Source: Wocania_A spongiicola (GTDB lineage: Bacteria > Bacteroidota > Bacteroidia > Flavobacteriales > Flavobacteriaceae). From it: a DNA stretch of 64,000 bases. The stretch covers positions 620,001 to 684,000 of the forward strand of contig NZ_JAMFLZ010000001.1 of NCBI RefSeq assembly GCF_023502325.1, given 5' to 3'. The notes below the pieces were generated by a model. The model saw only the letters and a list, made by a program, of their open reading frames with translations. It did no database searches and was not told the DNA's origin. Shown here piece by piece: positions 1-8,192 of this stretch; the stretch's first letter is position 1; the number at the start of each line of letters is the position of its first letter. The translations under genes were made by a program, and so were the position numbers.

Positions 1-39
1 ACAAAATAGTGCCAGTGTTTTACTTAATACTTTTTTCAT
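1..39 (-). CDS. SusD/RagB-like lipoprotein, N-terminal fragment
   Basis: Only the first 13 codons are in the window (MKKVLSKTLALFC), a basic start followed by a hydrophobic run ending in Cys, as in a lipoprotein signal peptide. The start codon lies 12 nt past the stop of the upstream SusC-like gene on the same strand. In Bacteroidota a SusC gene is nearly always followed at once by its SusD partner, the surface glycan-binding lipoprotein that forms the lid of the transporter. The SusD assignment is inferred from position; the visible residues only support an exported protein. Confidence 0.6.
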   Translation of the reverse strand, partial: MKKVLSKTLALFC

Positions 40-51
40 AATTTTTCTTTT

Positions 52-3000
52 TTAAAATTTAGCGGCTATATTTAAGAATACAGTTCTTGTGGTTGGTGGT
101 GCTAAGTTTTCAAAACCAGTAGCATTAGATCGTGTAGCATTAACTGCCTCAGGGTCTACACCATTTAAATGTTCTGTAATTAACCATACATTGTTGGCTG
201 AAACTCCAACAGATAACCCTTGAAAAGGTGTTCGATCTATAAATGCTTTATCAAATGTATAGGTTAAATTTACGTTTCTTAACCTTACGTGTGTTGCATC
301 ATACACATTAGCTTCATTAATACCCAAGTTTCCAGAACGACCTGTAATAGCTGCCCAGTAGTTTTGAGGTGTAGCTCCAGTGGTATTTTCACTTAAATTT
401 CCAGCGCCGTCATCTACAACACCATTAAATACAATATCAGCTCTTTCTCCGTTAAGTGCTGTAACAGCTGCTAAACCAGATCTTTGTAGCGCATGATTTG
501 TGCCAGAGAAAATTTCACCTCCAATGCTAGCATTAAATAGGAAGCTAAAAGAAAAGTTTTTATATGTAAACATATTTGTAATACCTAATAAAGCATCAGG
601 TTGTTGAGAACCTAAAACATGTTTGTCTGTTGAAGCTAGTGGTAATCCATCAGCATCAACTAAAATTCTTCCAAAAAATTGGCTTGATTCATCTTCAACT
701 CTTCTAAACTTAGAACCTACTATTACACCATAATCTCCACCTACATCGGCTCTAATATTAAAGTTGTCAAACCCACCTAAGCTATATTCTGTAACATCGT
801 CAGCCAACTCTTCAATAGTATTCTTGTTTGTTGAGTAATTAACATCCATGTCCCAAGATAATCCATCTGGGTTATCCAAAATTCTGGTTTTTAAAGTTAA
901 CTCAACACCAGTGTTTTGAATATCACCAGCATTTATCAACTTAGAATTAAATCCGCTAAAAGGATCTAAAGGAAGGTTTATTATCTGATTTGTTGCATTT
1001 TGCTTATACCAAGTAACATCTAATCCTATTCTATTGTTTAAAAAGCGCGCTTCTAAACCAACCTCAACAGATTTAATCAACTCATTTACAATATCTGGGT
1101 TTCTTAATACGCTGTTTGTACCGGCTGTTGTATTTCCGTTAGCATCATTACCTATAGTAAATGCGTTGTATAATGAAAAAGGACTCAAATCATTACCTAC
1201 TTCAGCATAAGATCCTCTTATTTTACCAAAAGTGAACCAACTTGGTAAGTCACCACCATTTTTTGTTATCATATCAGAAATAACAAGTGATGTATTTACA
1301 GATGAGTAGAAAAATGATCTATTAGCTTCACTTAGAGCTGATGACCAATCATTACGACCAGTTATATCTAAAAATAAATAACCATCATAGTTGATTTGTA
1401 AAAGACCATAGGCTGAGTTTATTTTTTTGTTGCTAAACCCTTGAGAAACACTTGCAGGATTTACTCCATTATTTAAACTAAATAGATTAGGAACAAGTAA
1501 TTCTCCTGAATTACTACTTATGCTACTTCTTTCTGTAGACATTAAGTTACCTCCTAAAGTAATAGATCCTCCTATTTTTCCAAAAATATTGTCTTTAGCA
1601 GCAGCTATTAAAGCACTATAGTTTTGCTCAATAAAAGTATTTTTTCCTAAACCATAAGAAGACGTACTTGAAGTACCGGCAAATACTTTAGATTCAGTAT
1701 TTGTGGTATATAAATCTGCTCCTCCTCTAATTTCTGCACTTAACCAATCGTTAAACTGATGTTTTAAAGTCGCGTTAATTATAAAACGATCTCTTGAATC
1801 TGAACTTAAACGTCTTTGATTAGCCCAGTAAGGGTTAATTTGATTAGAGTTAGGGTCAAACCATATTTGATTTCCAAACTCATCTACACCTGCAGAATAT
1901 TGCTCAATATCACGTGATCTCGGGAAATTGATTATGGTTTGATATTGACTTAAAGCACCAAAACCAGTTCTTGGTCTGTTATTAGCCGTAGTCCTATTAT
2001 ATTGCACTTTTGTATCCGCAGTCCATTTTTTGTCATTTCCAAACTTAGATACTCCTCTTGCTGTTAAATTTAAACGTTCTAATGTAGCTGATGGCGAAAT
2101 ACCTTCATCATCTAGAAAATTAGCTGAGGCATAAAAAGAACCTGCGTCTGATGAATTTTGTAGAGAGAGACTATGGTTTTGACTAAACCCATTTTTGTAA
2201 TAGTTTCCTATATTATCATAAGCTTTATCAAAAACAACCGACCCTTGTTCAGGTCCTGTCTCTGTTTGTCCTTCAATTTTAGGCCCCCAACTAGATTGAG
2301 AATATTCATCATAAACACCTACAGAACCTTGCCCAAAACTACTCTGTAAATCCGGAACTGAGAAAATACTTTGAAACCCAGTAGTTACTGAGTATGAAAC
2401 ACCTAATCCTTTACTAGATTTACCTGTTTTAGTAGTAATTAAAATAACACCATTACCTGCACGCGAACCATATAATGCAGCTGCAGAAGCTCCTTTTAAA
2501 ACAGATAGAGATTCGATATCATCTGGATTTATATCTGCTAAACCATTACCTAAATCGGCAGTTGGACTCCAGAAGCCTTCACCAGAAGATCCTGTAAAGT
2601 TATCTAATGGTGTTCCATCAACAACAATTAATGGCTGGTTATCACCAGTTAGAGAGCTATATCCTCTTAATACAATTTTAGAAGAACCTGCTGGTCCATT
2701 ACTACTTTTAATAACTTGTAACCCTGTTATCTTACCAGATAAGGCATTAACCATATTAGGTTCTCTAGCTTCAGATATAGAAGCACCTTGGATTTCTTGA
2801 ACGGAATATCCTAAAGATTTTCTTTCTCTTTTAATACCTAAGGCAGTTACTACAACTTCATCTAACTGACTTGCATCTTCTACAAGTGCTATATTAATGG
2901 TTGATTGATTATTCACAGCTATTTCTTGATTAGTATACCCAATATAAGATATAACTAAAGTGGCAGTTGAACTAGAAACTGTAATGCTATAGTTGCCATC

Positions 3001-3171
3001 AAAATCTGTTGATACACCATTAGCGGTTCCTTTTTCAATAACATTAGCACCTCCCAGAGGAATGCCAGTGTTGCTGTCTGTAATAGTTCCTGTTATAGTG
3101 TTTTGAGCTTGCATACTCTGCATGCTGACCAAACAAAACACAAACATTAGTTTTAGTAATTTTTGAATCAT
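52..3171 (-). CDS. SusC/RagA family TonB-dependent outer membrane transporter
   Basis: A 1039-residue outer membrane receptor that imports oligomers across the outer membrane using TonB energy. After a signal peptide (about residues 1-22, ending SMQAQ) comes a carboxypeptidase-D-like domain (about 25-100, with the motif TDFDGNYSITV), which is the family hallmark. The plug domain follows (about 105-250, with LVVDGTPLDNF and ASAAALYGSRAGNGVILI), then a long beta-barrel ending in aromatic-rich strands and a terminal Phe. Length is normal for SusC. The SusD-like partner follows 12 nt downstream. The divergent gene encodes glucosamine-6-phosphate deaminase, so the substrate may be an amino sugar such as a GlcNAc oligomer; that is inference from context. 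Transcription would start in the roughly 750-nt intergenic region shared with nagB. Confidence 0.95.
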   Translation of the reverse strand: MIQKLLKLMFVFCLVSMQSMQAQNTITGTITDSNTGIPLGGANVIEKGTANGVSTDFDGNYSITVSSSTATLVISYIGYTNQEIAVNNQSTINIALVEDASQLDEVVVTALGIKRERKSLGYSVQEIQGASISEAREPNMVNALSGKITGLQVIKSSNGPAGSSKIVLRGYSSLTGDNQPLIVVDGTPLDNFTGSSGEGFWSPTADLGNGLADINPDDIESLSVLKGASAAALYGSRAGNGVILITTKTGKSSKGLGVSYSVTTGFQSIFSVPDLQSSFGQGSVGVYDEYSQSSWGPKIEGQTETGPEQGSVVFDKAYDNIGNYYKNGFSQNHSLSLQNSSDAGSFYASANFLDDEGISPSATLERLNLTARGVSKFGNDKKWTADTKVQYNRTTANNRPRTGFGALSQYQTIINFPRSRDIEQYSAGVDEFGNQIWFDPNSNQINPYWANQRRLSSDSRDRFIINATLKHQFNDWLSAEIRGGADLYTTNTESKVFAGTSSTSSYGLGKNTFIEQNYSALIAAAKDNIFGKIGGSITLGGNLMSTERSSISSNSGELLVPNLFSLNNGVNPASVSQGFSNKKINSAYGLLQINYDGYLFLDITGRNDWSSALSEANRSFFYSSVNTSLVISDMITKNGGDLPSWFTFGKIRGSYAEVGNDLSPFSLYNAFTIGNDANGNTTAGTNSVLRNPDIVNELIKSVEVGLEARFLNNRIGLDVTWYKQNATNQIINLPLDPFSGFNSKLINAGDIQNTGVELTLKTRILDNPDGLSWDMDVNYSTNKNTIEELADDVTEYSLGGFDNFNIRADVGGDYGVIVGSKFRRVEDESSQFFGRILVDADGLPLASTDKHVLGSQQPDALLGITNMFTYKNFSFSFLFNASIGGEIFSGTNHALQRSGLAAVTALNGERADIVFNGVVDDGAGNLSENTTGATPQNYWAAITGRSGNLGINEANVYDATHVRLRNVNLTYTFDKAFIDRTPFQGLSVGVSANNVWLITEHLNGVDPEAVNATRSNATGFENLAPPTTRTVFLNIAAKF

Positions 3172-3459
3172 AATTTTTTTGAATTAGTTTTTAATTTTGA
3201 TTGTTTCAAGATTTGTTCTTGAGGGTTTGATTTTAGTTTAGTTTTTTTGTTTTTGTCATTTATTTATAGTTTAAGTTAATTTATTGATTTTTAAGAGTGT
3301 TTAAACCTAATAAGGTATAAGAATATGCAAAATATCTAATTAAAGGGTTGATATAAAAAATAATATATATACAACACGTTTTTTATGACAAACAACTATT
3401 AATTGGCGATTAATGGTGTAGTCGAAATTTAATAAAAAGATATAATTAATATAGCAATA

Positions 3460-3474
3460 ATGTAATAATTACAT
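3460..3474. promoter_or_regulatory. Dyad ATGTAAT-A-ATTACAT
   Basis: A perfect inverted repeat with 7-bp arms and a 1-bp centre, upstream of the SusC-like gene. The same two half-sites in opposite order (ATTACAT-G-ATGTAAT) occur at 6505-6519, just before the LacI-family gene. Possible operator for that regulator; the AT-rich background makes chance palindromes fairly likely. Confidence 0.35.
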
Positions 3475-3740
3475 GAGATACAATACTATAAATATAAAAA
3501 TTTATGTTGTGAAAACAAAATGGATATATGCAAAACTTTAATGACAGATTACAATATTGAATTGCGTTTTTTTGATTTTTTTGTATAAAATAAAATGAGA
3601 TTTCACAAAGAAGGGTATGATTTTTAATTAAAACAAATCGCTTATCCACAATATATTGTTGTCTGTCTTTAAAACGATGTTGTTTGTATATTTTATTTAA
3701 AAGAGCAGGTATTTTAATAGTATATTGGTTACAAATAAAG

Positions 3741-3764
3741 CGGTAAACACACTAAATTTTACCG
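3741..3764. promoter_or_regulatory. Dyad CGGTAAA-N10-TTTACCG upstream of nagB
   Basis: Perfect 7-bp arms separated by 10 bp. The dyad is extended by a further matched pair, ATAAAG at 3735-3740 and CTTTAT at 3770-3775. It sits about 160 nt before the nagB start and is richer in G+C than its surroundings. This fits an operator for a dimeric repressor such as the nearby LacI-family protein, but no binding evidence exists. Confidence 0.4.
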
Positions 3765-3862
3765 TATACCTTTATTGTAAAGAATGAATTTATAATACTT
3801 TTTTTCATTCTTTAAATTAAGTGTTTGTTTTTTAAATTAAAGTTTTTTGAGTAGTTAGAAAT

Positions 3863-3891
3863 GCAAGCGGAGACTCTAAGTTTTCGCTTGC
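3863..3891 (+). promoter_or_regulatory. GCAAGCG/CGCTTGC stem in nagB leader
   Basis: Perfect 7-bp inverted repeat GCAAGCG (3863-3869) and CGCTTGC (3885-3891) with a 15-nt loop, ending 33 nt before the nagB start codon. It could be a 5'-UTR hairpin or a second operator. It has no T tract, so it is not a plain terminator. Confidence 0.4.
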
Positions 3892-3924
3892 TTTGTCAAA
3901 AAACAATTCTAATCATGTTTGAAA

Positions 3925-5850
3925 ATGGAAGTAAGTATTGCCAATAATAGCATTTCTTATAAAAAACCAGGAAAGTTTGAAGATACGCGTTTTGAAAAAA
4001 TCCATAACGTTATTTTTGAGTCGTCCCATAAAGCTTCTATTCTTGTTGCTCAAGAAATAGCAAATTTAATACGAGAGAAAAGTGCATTAAATAAGCTTTG
4101 CTTATTAGGATTAGCCACAGGTTCTTCACCAGTTAAAGTTTATGAAGAATTGGTTAGAATGCATAAAGAAGAAGGATTGAGTTTTGCTAATGTTGTTTCT
4201 TTTAATTTGGATGAGTACTTGCCAATGGATAGAAATAATATTCAGAGCTATTTTTATTTCATGCATGAGCACCTTTTTAATCATGTTGATATATTACCTG
4301 AAAATATTAATATTCCAGACGGTAAAGTAAGTGCTGAAGATTTATATCAATATTGTATAGATTACGAAATGAAAATTAAAACCCTTGGAGGCTTAGATTT
4401 TCAGCTTTTAGGAATAGGTAGAACAGGACATATAGGTTTTAATGAACCAGGTTCTCATTTTAACTCTGGAACTAGAAGCATAACATTAGATCATATAACG
4501 CGTATAGATGCAGCGCCAGCATTTCTTGGTATTGATAATGTACCTAGAAAAGCTATAACCATGGGTATTGGCACTGTAATGAGTGCTAAAAGGATAGTGC
4601 TCTTAGGCTGGGGAATTAGCAAGGCTAAAATTCTTAAAAAAACAATAGAGGGAAAGATTACCTCTCAAGTTCCAGCTACTTATTTGCAAGAACATAATAA
4701 TACAACTTTTGTATTAGATAGTGATGCTTCGTCAGAACTAACCAGAGTAAAAACACCATGGTTAGTAACCTCTTGTGTGTGGACAGAAACTTTAAAACTT
4801 AAAGCCGTTGTTTGGTTAAGCGAGTTAACAGATAAGCCTTTTTTAAAGTTAACGGATAAAGATTATAATGATAACGGAATGTCTAGCCTTTTAACAGAAG
4901 ATGGAACTGCTTATAATTTAAATATTAAAATGTTTAATAAGTTGCAGCATACCATTACTGGTTGGCCAGGTGGGAAGCCATATGCAGATGATACGAATAG
5001 ACCAGAAAGAGCAACTCCAGAAAAAAAGAGAGTTATTATTTTTAGCCCACATCCTGATGATGATATGATTTCTATGGGAGGAACTTTAGATCGGCTAGTA
5101 GAACAAGGTCATGATGTACATGTGGCATATCAAACTTCTGGGAATATTGCAGTTTCAGATGAAGAGGCCTTAAAATTTGCAGAAATATCTAAATCATTAA
5201 ATTCAAATTCTACAGAGCCAGAAAACATTATAAAATTCTTAAAAAATAAAACTGAAAATAATATTGACTCCATTGAAGTTAGAAAACTTAAAGGATTAAT
5301 AAGACGAAGTGAATCTCTAGCTGCTACTCGATATTTAGGAGTTGACGATTCTAAAGTTCATTTTCTTGATTTACCTTTTTACGAAACAGGTACGGTTAAG
5401 AAAAATAACCTTTCTGACGATGACATAGATATTATGTGCAGCTTGATAGAGCATGTAAAACCACATCAAATTTATGCCGCCGGGGATTTAGCTGACCCAC
5501 ACGGAACCCATAAGATGTGTTTAGATAGCTTGTTTTTAGCATTAAAGAAAATAAAACATAACAGTTATATGAATGATTGTTGGGTATGGTTATACCGTGG
5601 TGCGTGGCACGAATGGGATCCTTACCAAATTGATATGGCTGTACCTATGAGTCCTGATCAAGTGCTTAAAAAGCGTCATGCTATTTTTTACCATCAATCT
5701 CAAAAAGATGGTGTTATGTTCCAAGGAGACGACTCAAGAGAATTTTGGGTACGCGTTGAAGATAGAAATCGGCTGACAGCAAAAAAATACAATGATTTGG
5801 GCTTAGCAGATTATGCCGCTATTGAGGCGTTTAAACGCTATCATTTCTAA
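3925..5850 (+). CDS. nagB: Glucosamine-6-phosphate deaminase fused to PIG-L/LmbE-like deacetylase domain
   Basis: The N-terminal part (about residues 15-280) is a NagB deaminase, which converts glucosamine-6-phosphate to fructose-6-phosphate and ammonia. Visible motifs are GLATGSSPVKVYEEL (phosphate loop), LDEYLPM with Asp96, and GIGRTGHIGFNEPGS with His169. The C-terminal part (about 365-640) carries the zinc motif HPDDD (His376-Asp380) and a later ADPHGTHK motif, typical of PIG-L/LmbE N-acetylglucosaminyl deacetylases. NagB alone is about 260 residues, so this is a true fusion, a known arrangement in Bacteroidota. The C-terminal domain could deacetylate GlcNAc derivatives before deamination, which is inference. 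ATG 3925 is preferred over an in-frame TTG six nt upstream. It is followed 12 nt later by a lipoprotein gene. Confidence 0.92.
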   Translation: MEVSIANNSISYKKPGKFEDTRFEKIHNVIFESSHKASILVAQEIANLIREKSALNKLCLLGLATGSSPVKVYEELVRMHKEEGLSFANVVSFNLDEYLPMDRNNIQSYFYFMHEHLFNHVDILPENINIPDGKVSAEDLYQYCIDYEMKIKTLGGLDFQLLGIGRTGHIGFNEPGSHFNSGTRSITLDHITRIDAAPAFLGIDNVPRKAITMGIGTVMSAKRIVLLGWGISKAKILKKTIEGKITSQVPATYLQEHNNTTFVLDSDASSELTRVKTPWLVTSCVWTETLKLKAVVWLSELTDKPFLKLTDKDYNDNGMSSLLTEDGTAYNLNIKMFNKLQHTITGWPGGKPYADDTNRPERATPEKKRVIIFSPHPDDDMISMGGTLDRLVEQGHDVHVAYQTSGNIAVSDEEALKFAEISKSLNSNSTEPENIIKFLKNKTENNIDSIEVRKLKGLIRRSESLAATRYLGVDDSKVHFLDLPFYETGTVKKNNLSDDDIDIMCSLIEHVKPHQIYAAGDLADPHGTHKMCLDSLFLALKKIKHNSYMNDCWVWLYRGAWHEWDPYQIDMAVPMSPDQVLKKRHAIFYHQSQKDGVMFQGDDSREFWVRVEDRNRLTAKKYNDLGLADYAAIEAFKRYHF

Positions 5851-5862
5851 TTGTTTTTATAA

Positions 5863-6309
5863 ATGAGAAAAACAGAAAAATTAATTTTTAGCTTTATTCT
5901 AATCTTAATAGTGCATAGTTGCTCAAATAAAAAAAGTCTTAGTTCAAATAATGCCATAGAAGGTACTTGGAAAATGGTATATGCAGAGATTAATGAAAAT
6001 GATTCCTTAAAAATAAAAGACTTAAGCCACACTAGCTTCATAAAAATCATTAACGGCGATCATTTTGCTTTCTTTAACCAAGAAAATAATAGTACAAACA
6101 ATTTTTATGGAGGTGGAGGTAAGTATACTTTAGAAGGGGATAATTACGTAGAATTTTTGAATTACACTAGTGTTGAAGCTATAAAAAATCATGAATTTCC
6201 CTTTACTATCCAAATAAAAGGAGATACTTTAATTCAAGCTGGGTTAGAAGAAGTCAAAGAAGCAGGAATAAAAAGAGAAATAGTTGAAAAATATATAAGA
6301 ATCAAATAA
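5863..6309 (+). CDS. Small lipoprotein, lipocalin-like (DUF4488-like) fold possible
   Basis: A 148-residue lipoprotein whose signal peptide ends in the lipobox IVHSC at about residue 20, so it is predicted to be anchored in the outer membrane or periplasmic face. The mature part starts with EGTWKMVYAEI and alternates short beta-strands, including FIKIINGDHFAFF and GGGGKYTLEGDNYVEF. This pattern (G-x-W-x-(L/M), then strand pairs and a final YIRI) is like the lipocalin-like domains common in Bacteroidota. No function can be given. It lies 12 nt after the nagB fusion gene and is probably cotranscribed with it, then a terminator-like hairpin follows. Confidence 0.8.
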   Translation: MRKTEKLIFSFILILIVHSCSNKKSLSSNNAIEGTWKMVYAEINENDSLKIKDLSHTSFIKIINGDHFAFFNQENNSTNNFYGGGGKYTLEGDNYVEFLNYTSVEAIKNHEFPFTIQIKGDTLIQAGLEEVKEAGIKREIVEKYIRIK

Positions 6310-6373
6310 CTTTTTACTGTTTAAAATCTATGAATATAGAAATTAATCAACAAAGCCTATTTGGTTTATAATT

Positions 6374-6438
6374 AATAGCTACGTTATGATCTCGATTGTT
6401 TTTTAAATAAGCACAAGTTCGTAATGTAGCTATTTTTT
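6374..6438 (+). terminator. Terminator-like hairpin after nagB unit
   Basis: Arms AATAGCTACGTTA (6374-6386) and TAATGTAGCTATT (6422-6434) pair over 13 positions with one G-U wobble, and a run of six T follows (6433-6438). The 35-nt loop is long for an intrinsic terminator, but position and T tract fit the end of the nagB-lipoprotein transcript. Confidence 0.5.
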
Positions 6439-6504
6439 ATACTTACCATTCAAATTAGCTAATTCTTTTCGTTTCCAGTTTCAACAAATTTATGCACAAC
6501 ACGT

Positions 6505-6519
6505 ATTACATGATGTAAT
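6505..6519. promoter_or_regulatory. Dyad ATTACAT-G-ATGTAAT before LacI-family gene
   Basis: Perfect 7-bp arms around one G, centred about 49 nt upstream of the regulator's ATG. The position suits an autoregulatory operator. The half-site also occurs, reordered, at 3460-3474 upstream of the SusC-like gene. Confidence 0.4.
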
Positions 6520-6560
6520 TTTGTAAATTGCATTTTTATAAAAACAAACTTGTAAATAGA

Positions 6561-7568
6561 ATGGTTACTTTAAAACAATTAGCAAAAGAGTTAAATGTTT
6601 CAATATCTACAGTGTCCAAAGCTTTGAATAATAGCGAAGAAATTGGGGAAGAAACAGTTAAACGTGTTAAAGAGCTAGCCGATTTATATAACTATAAACC
6701 CAATAAGGTAGCTTTAAGCTTAAAACAAAACCGGACTAATACTATTGGGGTAATTATCCCAGATATTTTGAATCATTTTTTGGCAAAAGTTTTATTTGGA
6801 ATTGAACGAGAAGCCACACAGCATGGGTATAATATAATTACTTGTATCTCTAACGAATCTTTAGATAAAGAAAAACAAAGTTTACAATTATTAGCAAATG
6901 GAAGTGTAGATGGCTTTATTTTATGCGTTTCAGAAGAGACACAAATTAAAAACGAAATAGAACATTTTAAAAAAACAATCAAGCAAGGTCTACCAATAGT
7001 TATGTTTGATAGAGTGGCGCACGATGTGTTGTGCGATAAAGTAATTGTTGATGATTTTGATGCCACCTATAGAGCCACCAAAGGTTTACTAGAAGAAAAC
7101 AGAAAACAAATAGCTTTTATAAGTAATATTGATGATTTAAGTGTTGGTAAGTTAAGAGAAAGAGGTTATAACAAAGCCGTTTTAGAAACCACTAAACATA
7201 AACCTCTAGTTTTAAAGATTAAAAAAGGAGATAACTCTCAAGACAAAATAAAAGCCTTTATGAAGGAGCATAAAGATATAGATGCGATAATTGCTGCAGA
7301 TAGCGCTTCTGGGGTTATTGCTATTAATGTAGCCACAAGTTTTGGCCTTAAAGTGCCAAAAGATATCTCTGTAATAGGTTTTTCAAGCCAATCTGTATCA
7401 AATCACTCAGTACCAAGATTAACAACAATTAGGCAGCATGCTAAAACAATTGGAGCTAATGCTGCACAAATGCTTATAAATAGATTACAGAAAATATCTG
7501 ATCAACAGTTAGATTTTAAAACTAAAATAGTTAAAACAAGTTTAGTTAAAAATGGATCTACATTATAA
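6561..7568 (+). CDS. LacI family transcriptional regulator
   Basis: A 335-residue repressor-type protein. The first 55 residues are a LacI helix-turn-helix with hinge (VTLKQLAKELNVSISTVSKA, then NYKPNKVALSL), followed by a periplasmic-binding-protein-like effector domain starting at TIGVIIPDI and ending near residue 330. Length is typical. ATG 6561 is chosen because MVTLKQLA is the usual start of the family; an in-frame TTG 33 nt upstream would add a non-conserved tail. Neighbouring genes (SusC/SusD, nagB fusion) suggest it senses a sugar or sugar phosphate and controls that uptake locus, possibly through the dyads at 3460, 3741 and 6505. The effector is unknown. Confidence 0.92.
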   Translation: MVTLKQLAKELNVSISTVSKALNNSEEIGEETVKRVKELADLYNYKPNKVALSLKQNRTNTIGVIIPDILNHFLAKVLFGIEREATQHGYNIITCISNESLDKEKQSLQLLANGSVDGFILCVSEETQIKNEIEHFKKTIKQGLPIVMFDRVAHDVLCDKVIVDDFDATYRATKGLLEENRKQIAFISNIDDLSVGKLRERGYNKAVLETTKHKPLVLKIKKGDNSQDKIKAFMKEHKDIDAIIAADSASGVIAINVATSFGLKVPKDISVIGFSSQSVSNHSVPRLTTIRQHAKTIGANAAQMLINRLQKISDQQLDFKTKIVKTSLVKNGSTL

Positions 7569-7928
7569 GTTCTTAACAACTAATTGTTAATAAGATTAAC
7601 GATAAATTACACTTAATCGATAAAAACATACATTTTATCGATTATATTTCTATTACTTAGTCCGATTGACATACTTTAGCAGTTCTTAATATGCGCCCCA
7701 AAAAATTCCCTTAGCTATTTAAGATTTATTAATCCATTCTTTTGACTTTATAGTCATACATCCCTCATAGTATTTTAAAAAATCTATATGCTTTTTTATG
7801 CATTCGATTTTAAGTTAATTATCCATTTTTCCCTCATCAAAGATTTTGATTTCAAAGTCTTTCGATAACATTTTAAATTTTAAAAAATAAATAGAGAAAA
7901 ATAATATTAACCTTAAATCGAAATAATT
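7569..7928. other. Intergenic region after LacI-family gene
   Basis: About 360 nt with no credible gene. It opens with a TTAACAA-CTAA-TTGTTAA dyad (7573-7590) and the 12-bp stem at 7614-7644, probably ending the regulator transcript. The rest is AT-rich leader for the small lipoprotein at 7929. No exact TAnnTTTG element was found there. Confidence 0.5.
7614..7644. terminator. 12-bp perfect stem after LacI-family gene
   Basis: TAATCGATAAAA (7614-7625) and TTTTATCGATTA (7633-7644) pair perfectly around a 7-nt loop, 45 nt after the stop codon. The A/T content of the arms supplies its own short T stretch, but the tail after the stem is only moderately T-rich. Confidence 0.5.
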
Positions 7929-8078
7929 ATGAAAGCCCTAAAAATTACTTTACTACTTGCATTATTTGTAACAGTATTATCTTCTTGTACTAAACAAGAC
8001 TTAAACGAAGATGATGTATTAAAAGCACCAGAAACAGAAGAAGCAGCTCCTATTACTGGAGGTCAAGTTGGTGATTAA
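7929..8078 (+). CDS. 49-residue secreted lipoprotein/peptide
   Basis: A short gene of 49 codons starting at ATG 7929 and ending in TAA. The product begins MKALKITLLLALFVTVLSSC, a textbook lipoprotein signal peptide with lipobox LSSC at Cys20. The mature peptide is only about 30 residues, acidic (QDLNEDDV, ETEEAA) and ends GGQVGD. A strong terminator follows 22 nt after the stop, so it is expressed as its own small transcript, immediately upstream of a sensor kinase and response regulator. The function is unknown; a surface peptide sensed or controlled by that two-component system is a reasonable guess. The signal peptide plus dedicated terminator make it a real gene. Confidence 0.85.
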   Translation: MKALKITLLLALFVTVLSSCTKQDLNEDDVLKAPETEEAAPITGGQVGD

Positions 8079-8100
8079 TTCTAATCTTTAATAAAAATAT

Positions 8101-8133
8101 AAGTCCTTTACATTTTTTGTAAAGGACTTTTTT
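8101..8133 (+). terminator. Strong intrinsic terminator after small lipoprotein
   Basis: AAGTCCTTTACA (8101-8112) and TGTAAAGGACTT (8118-8129) form a perfect 12-bp stem with a 5-nt T loop, followed by T8130-T8133. It lies 22 nt after the 49-codon gene and separates it from the kinase operon. Confidence 0.9.
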
Positions 8134-8160
8134 AAATTTATATAAATGAAAAATTATAGA

Positions 8161-8168
8161 TACATTTG
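8161..8168 (+). promoter_or_regulatory. Bacteroidetes -7 element TACATTTG
   Basis: Perfect match to TAnnTTTG located between the terminator at 8101-8133 and the kinase start at 8193. No good -33 TTTG lies at the expected distance, so the promoter may need an activator. It gives the kinase a very short leader. Confidence 0.5.
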
Positions 8169-8192
8169 AGGTTAAAGTAAATAACTCTTTTA

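Larger units (their letters stand above)
3172..3924. other. Divergent intergenic region between SusC-like gene and nagB
   Basis: About 750 nt without a credible gene. A 67-codon reading frame on the minus strand (3446-3649) has a low-complexity, Cys/Phe/Ile-rich translation and no neighbours in operon, so it is not called. The stretch holds a 15-bp dyad at 3460-3474, a dyad of ATTAAT half-sites near 3400-3416, a CGGTAAA dyad at 3741-3764 and a GCAAGCG hairpin at 3863-3891. No perfect TAnnTTTG element was found on either strand. Such long AT-rich leaders with several dyads suggest regulation of both divergent units. Confidence 0.5.

Noticed and set aside
3446..3649. 67-codon frame on the minus strand between the SusC-like gene and nagB
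   Set aside because: Low-complexity translation rich in Cys, Phe, Ile and Tyr, no recognisable motif, no operon context, and it overlaps the dyad at 3460-3474.
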